From Citrifermentans bremense (GTDB lineage: Bacteria; Desulfobacterota; Desulfuromonadia; Geobacterales; Geobacteraceae): a stretch of DNA of 64,000 bases. Made by a program: the position numbers and the translations under genes. Position 1 is the stretch's first letter; every line of letters begins with the position of its first letter. Below the pieces are notes generated by a model, which saw only the letters and a program-made list of their open reading frames with translations, was not told the origin of the DNA and made no database searches. Shown in pieces: positions 36,221-43,227 of the stretch. The stretch covers positions 2,892,001 through 2,956,000 of the forward strand of contig NZ_AP023213.1 in the NCBI RefSeq assembly GCF_014218275.1, in the 5' to 3' direction.

Positions 36221-37095
36221 CTAGGCTTGCGGTACACGGTCGGGTACACGCTCACCAGCGGCACATCCAGGCCGCTCAGGGTTTCTGAATGCCCCATGAA
36301 GATGAAGGACCCAGGCTTCATGTTGCGGTGGAAGCGCTGCAAAAGCTTCTCCTGGGTGGGGCGGTCGAAGTAGATGATGACGTTGCGGCAGAAGATTATG
36401 TCCAGCTGCTCCCGCATGCCGAAATCTTCGTCCATGAAGTTGAGCCTGCGAAAGCGCACCTTCTCGCGCAACTCCGGCACGATACGGACCATGCCGCTGG
36501 ATCTGTCCTTGCTCCTCAAGAGATACTTCTTCTTGTACTCGAAGGGTACCGGCTCCACCTGGCTCTCCTGGTAGATCGCGTTTCTCGCCTTCTCGAGAAC
36601 CCGGGTGGAGATGTCCGTGGCGAGGATCCTGAAGTCGAAGCCCGGGTTTTGGAGGGCGAACTCGGAGAGAACCATGGCCAGGGTGTAGGGCTCCTCCCCG
36701 GAGGAGCAGCCGGCGCTCCAGATGGAGAGGGTTGCACCCGGGTGCCTTCTGACCCAGTCGGGAAGCACCGTCTGGGAGAGGTAGTGGAAGTGGTCCGGCT
36801 CCCGGAAGAAGTCGGTCTTGTTGGTGGTGACCATGTCGAGCATCTGCACCAGCTCCTTCTCCAGCCCCTCGCTGGAGAAGAGAAAGTCGCAGTAATCGGT
36901 GAAGTTGTGCATGCCGAGCGCCCTGAGCCGTTTTTGCAGGCGCGCCTCCAGCATGGTCTTTTTGACTTCCGGCATCTTGATGCCGCAGGTATCGTAGATG
37001 AAACGGCTCAGCCTGCCGAAATCACGGGCCGACAGGACGGCGGCGTGCTCTATGCGGCCTGGCTCTTCCATGCTCAGCGCTCCCGATGCGTACAT
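36217..37095 (-). CDS. cheR: Chemotaxis protein methyltransferase CheR
   Basis: A 292-residue SAM-dependent methyltransferase. N-terminal helical domain (IYDTCGIKMPEVKKTMLEARL), TTNKTDFFREPDHF, then SIWSAGCSSGEEPYTLAM for SAM binding, ILATDIS, and DIIFCRNVIIYFD. It methylates receptor glutamates. The start may be ATG 37095 or ATG 37071, both with a G-rich upstream site; the family core begins after both. Confidence 0.94.
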   Translation of the reverse strand: MYASGALSMEEPGRIEHAAVLSARDFGRLSRFIYDTCGIKMPEVKKTMLEARLQKRLRALGMHNFTDYCDFLFSSEGLEKELVQMLDMVTTNKTDFFREPDHFHYLSQTVLPDWVRRHPGATLSIWSAGCSSGEEPYTLAMVLSEFALQNPGFDFRILATDISTRVLEKARNAIYQESQVEPVPFEYKKKYLLRSKDRSSGMVRIVPELREKVRFRRLNFMDEDFGMREQLDIIFCRNVIIYFDRPTQEKLLQRFHRNMKPGSFIFMGHSETLSGLDVPLVSVYPTVYRKPR

Positions 37096-37173
37096 TTTCG
37101 CTTTTTCCCCCAGCAGGCCGGCGCGAGCCGGCGGAGTTTTTGCCGTTGAGACCGCCCCGTCCGGAGGCGGCGG

Positions 37174-39264
37174 CTAAGGTTGCTTCTCTTCCACGCTCTG
37201 CAAAAGCTGCGGCACATCCAGAATCAGCGCCACGGAACCGTCCCCCAGGATGGTGGCGCCGGAGATGCCGTCGACGTCCCTGTAGGCGCGCCCCAGCGAC
37301 TTGATCACCGTCTGGTGCTCACCGATCACCTGGTCCACCACGAAGCCGACCCTGACGCCGTTCACCTGGGTGATCACGATCTGCTGGATCTCCGGGGGGT
37401 CCCCCTGGATCCGGAAGTGCTCCCTGAGCGGGATGTAGGGGATCATCTGCGCCCTGACCCGGGCCAGGTTGCGGCCGTGGGAGCGGGCCACGTCCTCGCG
37501 GGTCAGCTCCACGCACTCGTCCACCAGGGCCAGGGGGAGCATGAAGGAGTCGGCGCCGATCTGGACCCTGAGGCTCTCGATGATCGCCAGGGTGAGGGGG
37601 ATCTTCACCGCGATGGTGGTCCCCTTGCCGCGGACGCTGGAGATGTCGATGCTTCCCCTGAGCGCCTCGATGGCGCGTTTCACCACGTCCATCCCCACGC
37701 CGCGCCCGGAGACCGAGGAGATCTTCTTGGCGGTGGAGAAGCCGGGCGCGAAGATGAGGCCGAAGAGCTCCTTCTCGGAGAGCTCCGCCGTGGCGGCGAT
37801 GATCCCCTTCTCAATCGCCTTGCTCCTGATGGCCTCCTTGTCGAGCCCAGCTCCGTCGTCCTCTATGGTGATGACGACGCTGTCGCCGGAATGGACCGCG
37901 GCGAGGTGCACGGTGCCGTTTGCGGGCTTGCCCGCCTCGACCCTCGCCTCTGGAAGCTCGATGCCGTGGTCGATGCTGTTGCGGATCAGGTGCACCAGCG
38001 GGTCGTTCAGCTTCTCGATCACCGTCTTGTCCAGCTCGGTCTCGGCTCCCTCGGTGGTCATGTCGATCTGCTTGCCGAGCTCGACCGAGAGATCGCGCAC
38101 CAGGCGCTTGAACTTGCTGAAGGTGCTGCCGATGGGGAGCATCCGGATGTTGAGGGCGCTGTCGCGCAGCTCCGCGGTCAAGCGCTCCACCTCCTCCGCG
38201 ATGGCCAGAAGCTCCGCGTCCGCCCGCTGCGCCGCCGTCTGGGAGAGGCGCGCCTGCACGGTCACCATCTCCCCGACCAGGTTCACCAGGAGGTCGAGCC
38301 GCTCGGCAGGGACCCGGATGCTGGAGGCGGCTTCCGTCGCCTGCTTCTCCTGGCGCACCTCTTTTACGTGCCGCTGTTCCACGAGTGCCGACTGCAGTTT
38401 CCCCTCGTCGAGGATCCCCTTGGAGAGCGCCAGCTCGCCGAACTTCCGCTGCTGGGCGAGCACCTCATCCATCTCCTCGGCGGTGATGTCGCCGCGCTCC
38501 AAAAGGATCATCCCGAGCTTCTTGTAATCCTGCGGCTCGTCGAACTGGCTGTGCTCCGCCACCTGCTCTATCTTCAACTCGCAGTCGTCCTCGACGAAGA
38601 TGAAGACGTCCCGGATCGCGTTCTCCCCCTGGTTCGTGGTCAGGATCAGGTCCCAGAAGACGTAGCACGCCTCCGGATCCATCTCCTCGAGGCACGGGAA
38701 GGCGCCGGTCTGCGCCACCACCGAGCAGGTCCCAAGCTCCTTGAGCTCCTGCAGCAGGGTGAGGGGGTTGGTCCCGGTGATGAAGATGTCGCGGGAGGGG
38801 ACGAAGCGGATCCGGTAGGTGACCAGGTTCTCCGGCTTCTTGGCGGCCGTGGCCACTGCCGGGGCTGCGGCCGCGGTGGGAAGAAACCCCGCCAGCTCGC
38901 GCAGGCCGCTGATGATCTTGCCGCTTTCCTCGAGGTCGGCCCCTTCCCCTACCTCGTCGGCTGCGTCGAGCATGGCCCGGATCTGGTCCCGCGCGGCGAG
39001 CGTCAGGTTGACCAGGCGCGCGGTTACCTGGAGCTTTCCGTTGCGCACCATGTCGAAGATGGTCTCCACCTCGTGGGTGAAGGCGGCGATGTCGTCGAAA
39101 CCGAACATCGAGCCGGACCCCTTGATGGTGTGCATGGCGCGGAAGACCCTGCCGATCAGGTCGATATCGTCCGGCCTCTCCTCAAGCTCCAAAAGCGACG
39201 TCTCCAGTTCAGCCAGGAGCTCGTACGCTTCTTCCTTGAATGCCTGCCGGTGCTGGTCTATCAT
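37174..39264 (-). CDS. cheA: Chemotaxis histidine kinase CheA
   Basis: A 696-residue kinase. Hpt domain at residues 1-105 with phospho-acceptor His45 (AMHTIKGSGSMFGF). A P2-like domain (YRIRFVPSRDIFITG ..., DLILTTNQGENAI) spans about 140-235. A helical linker with ERGDITAEEMDEVLAQQRKFG follows. Dimerisation begins near residue 320 (VPAERLDLLVNLVGEMV). HATPase motifs are HLIRNSIDHGIE, EDDGAGLD and GRGVGMDVVK. A CheW-like domain ends the chain. Since no free cheW gene is in the cluster, this domain or a distant CheW must couple it to receptors. Its ATG overlaps the cheY stop (ATGA). Confidence 0.95.
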   Translation of the reverse strand: MIDQHRQAFKEEAYELLAELETSLLELEERPDDIDLIGRVFRAMHTIKGSGSMFGFDDIAAFTHEVETIFDMVRNGKLQVTARLVNLTLAARDQIRAMLDAADEVGEGADLEESGKIISGLRELAGFLPTAAAAPAVATAAKKPENLVTYRIRFVPSRDIFITGTNPLTLLQELKELGTCSVVAQTGAFPCLEEMDPEACYVFWDLILTTNQGENAIRDVFIFVEDDCELKIEQVAEHSQFDEPQDYKKLGMILLERGDITAEEMDEVLAQQRKFGELALSKGILDEGKLQSALVEQRHVKEVRQEKQATEAASSIRVPAERLDLLVNLVGEMVTVQARLSQTAAQRADAELLAIAEEVERLTAELRDSALNIRMLPIGSTFSKFKRLVRDLSVELGKQIDMTTEGAETELDKTVIEKLNDPLVHLIRNSIDHGIELPEARVEAGKPANGTVHLAAVHSGDSVVITIEDDGAGLDKEAIRSKAIEKGIIAATAELSEKELFGLIFAPGFSTAKKISSVSGRGVGMDVVKRAIEALRGSIDISSVRGKGTTIAVKIPLTLAIIESLRVQIGADSFMLPLALVDECVELTREDVARSHGRNLARVRAQMIPYIPLREHFRIQGDPPEIQQIVITQVNGVRVGFVVDQVIGEHQTVIKSLGRAYRDVDGISGATILGDGSVALILDVPQLLQSVEEKQP

Positions 39265-39626
39265 CCGAGCACCTTCTTCACCACCGCCATCAGCTGCTCG
39301 GGCTTGAAGGGCTTGACGATCCAGCCAGTGGCGCCGGCGGCCTTTCCTTCCTGCTTCTTGGAGTCCTGCGACTCCGTGGTCAGCATCACGATGGGGATGA
39401 ACTTGCAGCTTGGGAGCGCGCGCGCCCCCTTGATGAGCCCGATACCGTCCAGGTTGGGCATGTTCAGGTCCGTGATCAGCATGTCCACCTTGGTGGAGGA
39501 GAGCTTTTGCAGCGCGTCCTTGCCGTCCACCGCCTCGACCACGTCGTATCCACCCTGTTTCAGGGTAAAGGTCACCATCTGCCTGACGCTCGCGGAATCG
39601 TCCGCCGTCATTATCACCTTGGCCAT
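39261..39626 (-). CDS. CheY-like single-domain response regulator
   Basis: A 121-residue receiver domain. MAKVIMTADDSASVRQM with the acidic pair, phospho-acceptor Asp in MLITDLNMPNLDG, Thr in VMLTTES and Lys in GWIVKPF. CheY family; it should take phosphate from CheA and pass the signal to the flagellar motor or another output. I start at ATG 39626; the STAS gene stop overlaps as TAATG. Confidence 0.92.
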   Translation of the reverse strand: MAKVIMTADDSASVRQMVTFTLKQGGYDVVEAVDGKDALQKLSSTKVDMLITDLNMPNLDGIGLIKGARALPSCKFIPIVMLTTESQDSKKQEGKAAGATGWIVKPFKPEQLMAVVKKVLG

Positions 39627-39988
39627 TAGCTCTCTCCTCCTGCCCATATGCAGCTATAAGAAGTATCCCTCGCGCACCCGGTATGCCTGCGGAAGCCGGC
39701 GCCCGCTGCCATGTCGCGGAAGGTCATGTTTCCTCCGTCTGTGATGTAGAGCCACTTCCCCCCGAGAAGGGCGCTTTGGTGCGCCGCGCAGAGAAGCTGC
39801 AGCCCGGTGAGATCGATCCCGGTCATCTCGGAGAGGTCCACCTGCAGCTCGCTTCCCTTTTCGAGCGCCGCCAACAGCGCCTGGCGCAAGCCGCCGGCGT
39901 CGCCGATGGTCACCCCCCCGGAGACTTTCAGGACCTGTTTTCCCGCTGCCTTGGGGTCTTGCCTGCACTCCAACTTTAAATCGTCCAT
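39626..39988 (-). CDS. STAS-domain protein (anti-sigma antagonist-like)
   Basis: A 120-residue single STAS domain beginning MDDLKLECRQDPK. It has VLKVSGGVTIGDAGGLRQAL and ELQVDLSEMTGIDLTGLQLL. The Thr in DLTGL is at the place of the phosphorylatable Ser/Thr of SpoIIAA (DSSG). Such small STAS proteins inside chemosensory clusters act as partner-switch or output proteins. AAGGACGG lies upstream of ATG 39988. It lies 16 bp after the MCP-like gene. Confidence 0.83.
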   Translation of the reverse strand: MDDLKLECRQDPKAAGKQVLKVSGGVTIGDAGGLRQALLAALEKGSELQVDLSEMTGIDLTGLQLLCAAHQSALLGGKWLYITDGGNMTFRDMAAGAGFRRHTGCARDTSYSCIWAGGES

Positions 39989-40004
39989 ACACCGTCCTTT
40001 TGTG

Positions 40005-41813
40005 CTAGAAAAGTTCCACATTCCCGCCTAAGTCGTCTTCGCTTGCAGCCGGCGGCGGCGCGGCGGCAACGGTCAAGGGGCGCGCAGAAGCCTCGCGCGC
40101 GCCCCCCGCCTTGAGCGATTCGTGAATCCTGCGCTCGCTTTGCATGGTGTAGCGCTGGGTGAGCTGTTCCAGGTTGCCTGCACCCGGCGAGGCCGGGGCG
40201 AGCTTTCTGGCCTGGGCCACGACCCCGGCCAGGTCACGGATCGCCGTCTCCAGCACGAGGCTCACCTTGCGGTGCACCGTGATCCCCGCGACCACGTGCT
40301 CGATGTCGCAGGAGAGCTGCGTGACCGAGTCGTCCATGCTGCGCAGGGAGTGCTGCAGGTTGTCGTTCACCTGCCTGAGCGTCTGCAGGAGCCCTGAGAG
40401 CGTCTGCACCATGCCGCGCACCTCGCTCTCAAGCCCCGAGGCCTCGGCGCTCACCCCTTCGTTCAACCGGTCGGTCACCGCAATGATCCCCTGCAGGGTG
40501 TGGGAAACGGCGCCGGTGTGATCGATGGCGTCGATGGAGAGGCGCTGGATCGCCTCGGCCAGGACCCCGAGTGCCGCCCCCTCGTCGCCGGTATAGGCCG
40601 ACTTTATCTGCGCGTTCAAGGCGATCAGCTTGATCTCCTCGCCGATCTTCTCGATGTCGCCTACGAAGGTGGCGATCTCCCCCACCGTCTGGGCCACGGT
40701 CGCCATGGCGAGGCAGAGCGCCTGGTTCACCTTCGAGCTCTCAAGGAGCGCGTCGCTCACCACCGAGATGTCCTTCTCCATCTCCGAGAAGAAGCTCCCT
40801 CCGGTCTGGTCCGCCATACCGGCCATGCTGGAGGTCTGCGCGGAGAGGCCCGACTGCTTGCGCGCGACCTCCCTCAGGCTGTCGATTATGGTGGTCACCG
40901 CGACGTCGAGCTCCTCCTCGGCATGGCGCAGCTGGGCTATTTGCAGTTCGCAGACAGCTGCCGTGGTATCGGCACCTGCCGACCCCGTCGAGAGTCCCTG
41001 TTTCAGATCCCTCAGCGCCTCGTCTACATGTTCGATCTGCTGCCTGACGATGTCGTGGGCCTGCATGGACATCACCACGTCGCCGATGGAGCGGTAGACC
41101 TCGTCGGAGACCGCCGAGACCGCGGCTACGGAACTGGAGCAGCGCGTGTTGATTTCGGAGAGGGCCTGCATGCTCCCCCTGGTCCGGTCCAGGATCGCCA
41201 CGACCTGGTCATGCTGCTGCGCGCCGCTGTTCAGCACCCCGGTCAGGGTCTGCTCGATGGTCCGGGCCAGCTCCTCCTTGCGCTTGAGGATGATGGCCGC
41301 CTTGTCGTTTACCTGCACCGACAGCTCCCCCACGTCGCTTGCCAGCGTGTCGAAGCCGGCAGCGCTCTGCCCCAGGCGCGCGCTCTCGATCTTGGTGGAG
41401 ATGCCCAGCATCCTCAGCACCTTGTTCACCTTCTTGAAGCCGGAAAGCGGGTCGCTCACCTTGGCCAAAAGCCCCAGGATCTCGCGCAGCGTGTCGGCGC
41501 TCACCTCGATCTCGTTCTGGGCACGGCTCACGTAGTGCCCCATGTCGTCCAGCATCTCGCCCAGCCCCTGCATGGTCCCGATGACTTGGTCCCCCGCCAC
41601 CTCGCCCACCATCTCGGAGGCGAGCCCGGAGATGCCCAGGCCCCGCTGGTAGAAATCCTGGAGCCTGCCGCCTATGTCGAGAAACTCCTGCTCGGTGGTC
41701 CCGGAAACGGCGGCAAGCTCTGCCGACTGCCCGGCGAGGACTACGGACCATTCGTCCGACAGCCTCTTAAACTCCGCATCCTGCGTCTTGTTATCCTTGC
41801 CGTCTGGTATCAT
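40005..41813 (-). CDS. Soluble MCP-like chemosensory protein with two hairpin-like regions
   Basis: A 602-residue, almost wholly helical coiled-coil protein with no membrane segment and no sensory domain. Two regions resemble the receptor signalling tip: LRMLGISTKIESARLGQ near residue 135 and IALNAQIKSAYTGDEGAA near residue 390 (compare 'LLALNAAIEAARAGE-GRGFAVVA'). Neither keeps the full CheA/CheW-binding consensus. Between them is MQAHDIVRQQIEHVDEAL, whose D-x3-Q spacing resembles the CheZ phosphatase motif. First gene of the che operon, behind a sigma-28-like promoter. ATG 41813 has AAGGTG upstream; a GTG two codons earlier is possible. Confidence 0.7.
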   Translation of the reverse strand: MIPDGKDNKTQDAEFKRLSDEWSVVLAGQSAELAAVSGTTEQEFLDIGGRLQDFYQRGLGISGLASEMVGEVAGDQVIGTMQGLGEMLDDMGHYVSRAQNEIEVSADTLREILGLLAKVSDPLSGFKKVNKVLRMLGISTKIESARLGQSAAGFDTLASDVGELSVQVNDKAAIILKRKEELARTIEQTLTGVLNSGAQQHDQVVAILDRTRGSMQALSEINTRCSSSVAAVSAVSDEVYRSIGDVVMSMQAHDIVRQQIEHVDEALRDLKQGLSTGSAGADTTAAVCELQIAQLRHAEEELDVAVTTIIDSLREVARKQSGLSAQTSSMAGMADQTGGSFFSEMEKDISVVSDALLESSKVNQALCLAMATVAQTVGEIATFVGDIEKIGEEIKLIALNAQIKSAYTGDEGAALGVLAEAIQRLSIDAIDHTGAVSHTLQGIIAVTDRLNEGVSAEASGLESEVRGMVQTLSGLLQTLRQVNDNLQHSLRSMDDSVTQLSCDIEHVVAGITVHRKVSLVLETAIRDLAGVVAQARKLAPASPGAGNLEQLTQRYTMQSERRIHESLKAGGAREASARPLTVAAAPPPAASEDDLGGNVELF

Positions 41814-41896
41814 AAGCACCTTCTTTTATAGGGCAAATTGTTGTCGGAATCTCACTGCCGGCGCCCTTTCGGTCGTCACGGGTCCGGCTTTTTAAT

Positions 41897-41923
41897 TTAT
41901 CGTCAGCCGTTGTCAGATCTTGA
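41897..41923 (-). promoter_or_regulatory. Putative sigma-28 (FliA) promoter of the che operon
   Basis: On the minus strand: TCAAGATC (41916-41923), an 11-base spacer, GACGATAA (41897-41904). The FliA consensus is TAAAGTTT-N11-GCCGATAA, so five of eight and seven of eight bases fit with exact spacing. It lies about 84 bases upstream of the first che gene start. Confidence 0.6.
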
Positions 41924-41995
41924 AGTCTTTTTCTCATGTATTTTAAAATTCGTGGCATCTAATGTTTGCTCGGCGTCCGTCGGAAGCGGGGCGAG

Positions 41996-42094
41996 TGCGG
42001 TGTTGAGGGAGGGAGCTCTCCCCTCGCCCGGAGGGCCTTCGCCCACCGTAGGCTACGGTCCGCAGGAGGGAAAGGGGCGGGGGTGAGGGAGGCG
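41996..42094. repeat. GC-rich REP-like intergenic repeat
   Basis: GGGAGGGAGCTCTCCCCTCG, then CGTAGGCTACGGTCCGCAGG, then a G-rich end. Several short palindromes. The core 'CTTCGC..ACCG...GCTACGG.CCGCAGG' resembles the spacer at 50172-50262. No gene in 41924-42116. Confidence 0.55.
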
Positions 42095-42108
42095 GATGAA
42101 GGAAAAAC

Positions 42109-42138
42109 AAAAAAAAGGGGGTCCCTTTCGGAACCCCC
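42109..42138 (-). terminator. Rho-independent terminator of the Feo/DtxR operon
   Basis: On the minus strand a GGGGGTTCC...GGACCCCC hairpin with loop GAAA-like centre, followed by TTTTTTTTGTTTTT. It lies 40 bases after the stop codon of the DtxR-FeoA gene. Confidence 0.8.
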
Positions 42139-42178
42139 TGTGTGGCCGCTGCGCGGCCGCACCCCTTTTCGTGCGGCG

Positions 42179-42823
42179 CTAGCGTCTGACGAATATCTCC
42201 CGGGCCATGGCCGAGTCGATGGCAAACTCGGAGAAGCCCACCCTGAAGATGTAGGAGGGGAAAGCCTGCAAAAGCGAGATCCGGTTCCCCGGGAGAACCC
42301 CCATGGCCATCAGCTTCTGCATCTTCTTGCTGTCCTCGGTCTGGATGTAGGCTATGTCCCCCTCGTCGCCGGGTTTGAGTTCGGTGAGCGGCACCACGCC
42401 CAGGTCTCCGGTCTTGCGCGCCTCCTCGCAGCACTCCCCCGGCGGGATCGGCTTGCCGTGCGGGCAGGTCACCGGGTGGTTCAGCATGGTGCAGACCTTG
42501 GTGTCCACCCCCTCGTTCAAAAGGTGCTCGAACTGGCACGCCTTCATGTCGCCGCTCTCGCCGCGGATGTTGAGCACGTCCATCATCAGCCTTTCGGCGA
42601 GCCGGTGGCGGCGGATGGTGTTGCGCCCTTCCTCGCGCCCTTCGGGGCGGAAGTAGATGCGCCCCCCCTTGATCTCGACCAGCGCCCGGGAGGCAAGTTC
42701 CTGATAGGCGGGATCGGAGGCCTCTATCTCCATCCGGTCAAGTTCGGCGTAGCCGGTTCCCTTTTCCTCCGACTCTATCCACAGCGCCTCCAGTATCTCT
42801 TCCGCCTTGTCAGTCAGCTTCAT
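42179..42823 (-). CDS. DtxR-type metal-dependent regulator fused to FeoA/SH3 domain
   Basis: A 214-residue protein. Residues 1-60 are a winged helix-like start (LTDKAEEILEALWIESEEKG), more diverged than usual in DtxR. Residues about 65-130 fit the DtxR dimerisation/metal domain: IRRHRLAERLMMDVL, EHLLNEGVDTKVCTML, and CPHGKPIPPGECC. Residues about 140-214 are a FeoA/SH3 domain (VVPLTELKPGDEGDIAYI, MGVLPGNRISLLQAFPSYIF). There is no separate feoA gene, so this protein may be both iron sensor and FeoB partner. Last gene of the Feo set. Confidence 0.82.
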   Translation of the reverse strand: MKLTDKAEEILEALWIESEEKGTGYAELDRMEIEASDPAYQELASRALVEIKGGRIYFRPEGREEGRNTIRRHRLAERLMMDVLNIRGESGDMKACQFEHLLNEGVDTKVCTMLNHPVTCPHGKPIPPGECCEEARKTGDLGVVPLTELKPGDEGDIAYIQTEDSKKMQKLMAMGVLPGNRISLLQAFPSYIFRVGFSEFAIDSAMAREIFVRR

Positions 42824-42854
42824 AAAACCACTCCTTTATTGAAAATAAACCTGG

Positions 42855-43040
42855 TCAGTTCGTCTTTTTCTTTGCGGAGAAGACCTTTTTGAGCCCCTTG
42901 ATCAGTGCGGGCTCAGGGGGATTCTCATAGTTGCACCTGGGGCATTTCACCATCTTGCAGCCGCTGGACATAGGGCAGTTCTTGCATCCGACATTGCCCT
43001 CATGTTCCTCGAACTCGTGTCCACAAAACCCGCACCTCAT
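42855..43040 (-). CDS. Small double zinc-ribbon protein of the feo operon
   Basis: A 61-residue protein with eight cysteines: CGFCGHEFEE, CKNCPMSSGC and CPRCNYENPP, then a basic tail (LKKVFSAKKKTN). It fits the short zinc-ribbon or FeS proteins found beside feoB in deltaproteobacteria, in the place where FeoC occurs in enterics. Function unknown. The next gene (DtxR-FeoA) starts 31 bp downstream. Confidence 0.72.
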   Translation of the reverse strand: MRCGFCGHEFEEHEGNVGCKNCPMSSGCKMVKCPRCNYENPPEPALIKGLKKVFSAKKKTN

Positions 43041-43112
43041 AAATTCCAGTCTCTCTTTTTAAACCTGCACGCCAGTCGTCCGAGGATCCATAGCCGGTGC
43101 GTTCAACCAGTC

Positions 43113-43222
43113 ATTGGACTCTAGATGTCAATCGTCAATCGTCAATTGTCCATCGTCAATTGCAGTTACAGTCCTTGGATTTTAGTTGTCAATCGTCAAT
43201 TGTCCACTGTCCATTGTTGATT
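43113..43222. repeat. Duplicated ~50-bp GTCAATCGTCAATTG element
   Basis: Two imperfect copies, 43113-43162 and 43172-43222. Each begins (T)TGGA(C/T)T(C/T)TAG(A/T)TGTCAATCG and continues with CGTCAATTGTCCA units. It fills the spacer between feoB and the zinc-ribbon gene, so the operon is interrupted by repeat DNA. Confidence 0.75.
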
Positions 43223-43227
43223 GAACT

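Noticed and set aside
37180-39744. Very long plus-strand open frame opposite cheA (854 codons)
   Set aside because: It mirrors cheA and the start of cheY on the other strand, is His/Asp/Leu-rich and repetitive as antisense of GC-rich genes is, and has no ribosome site.
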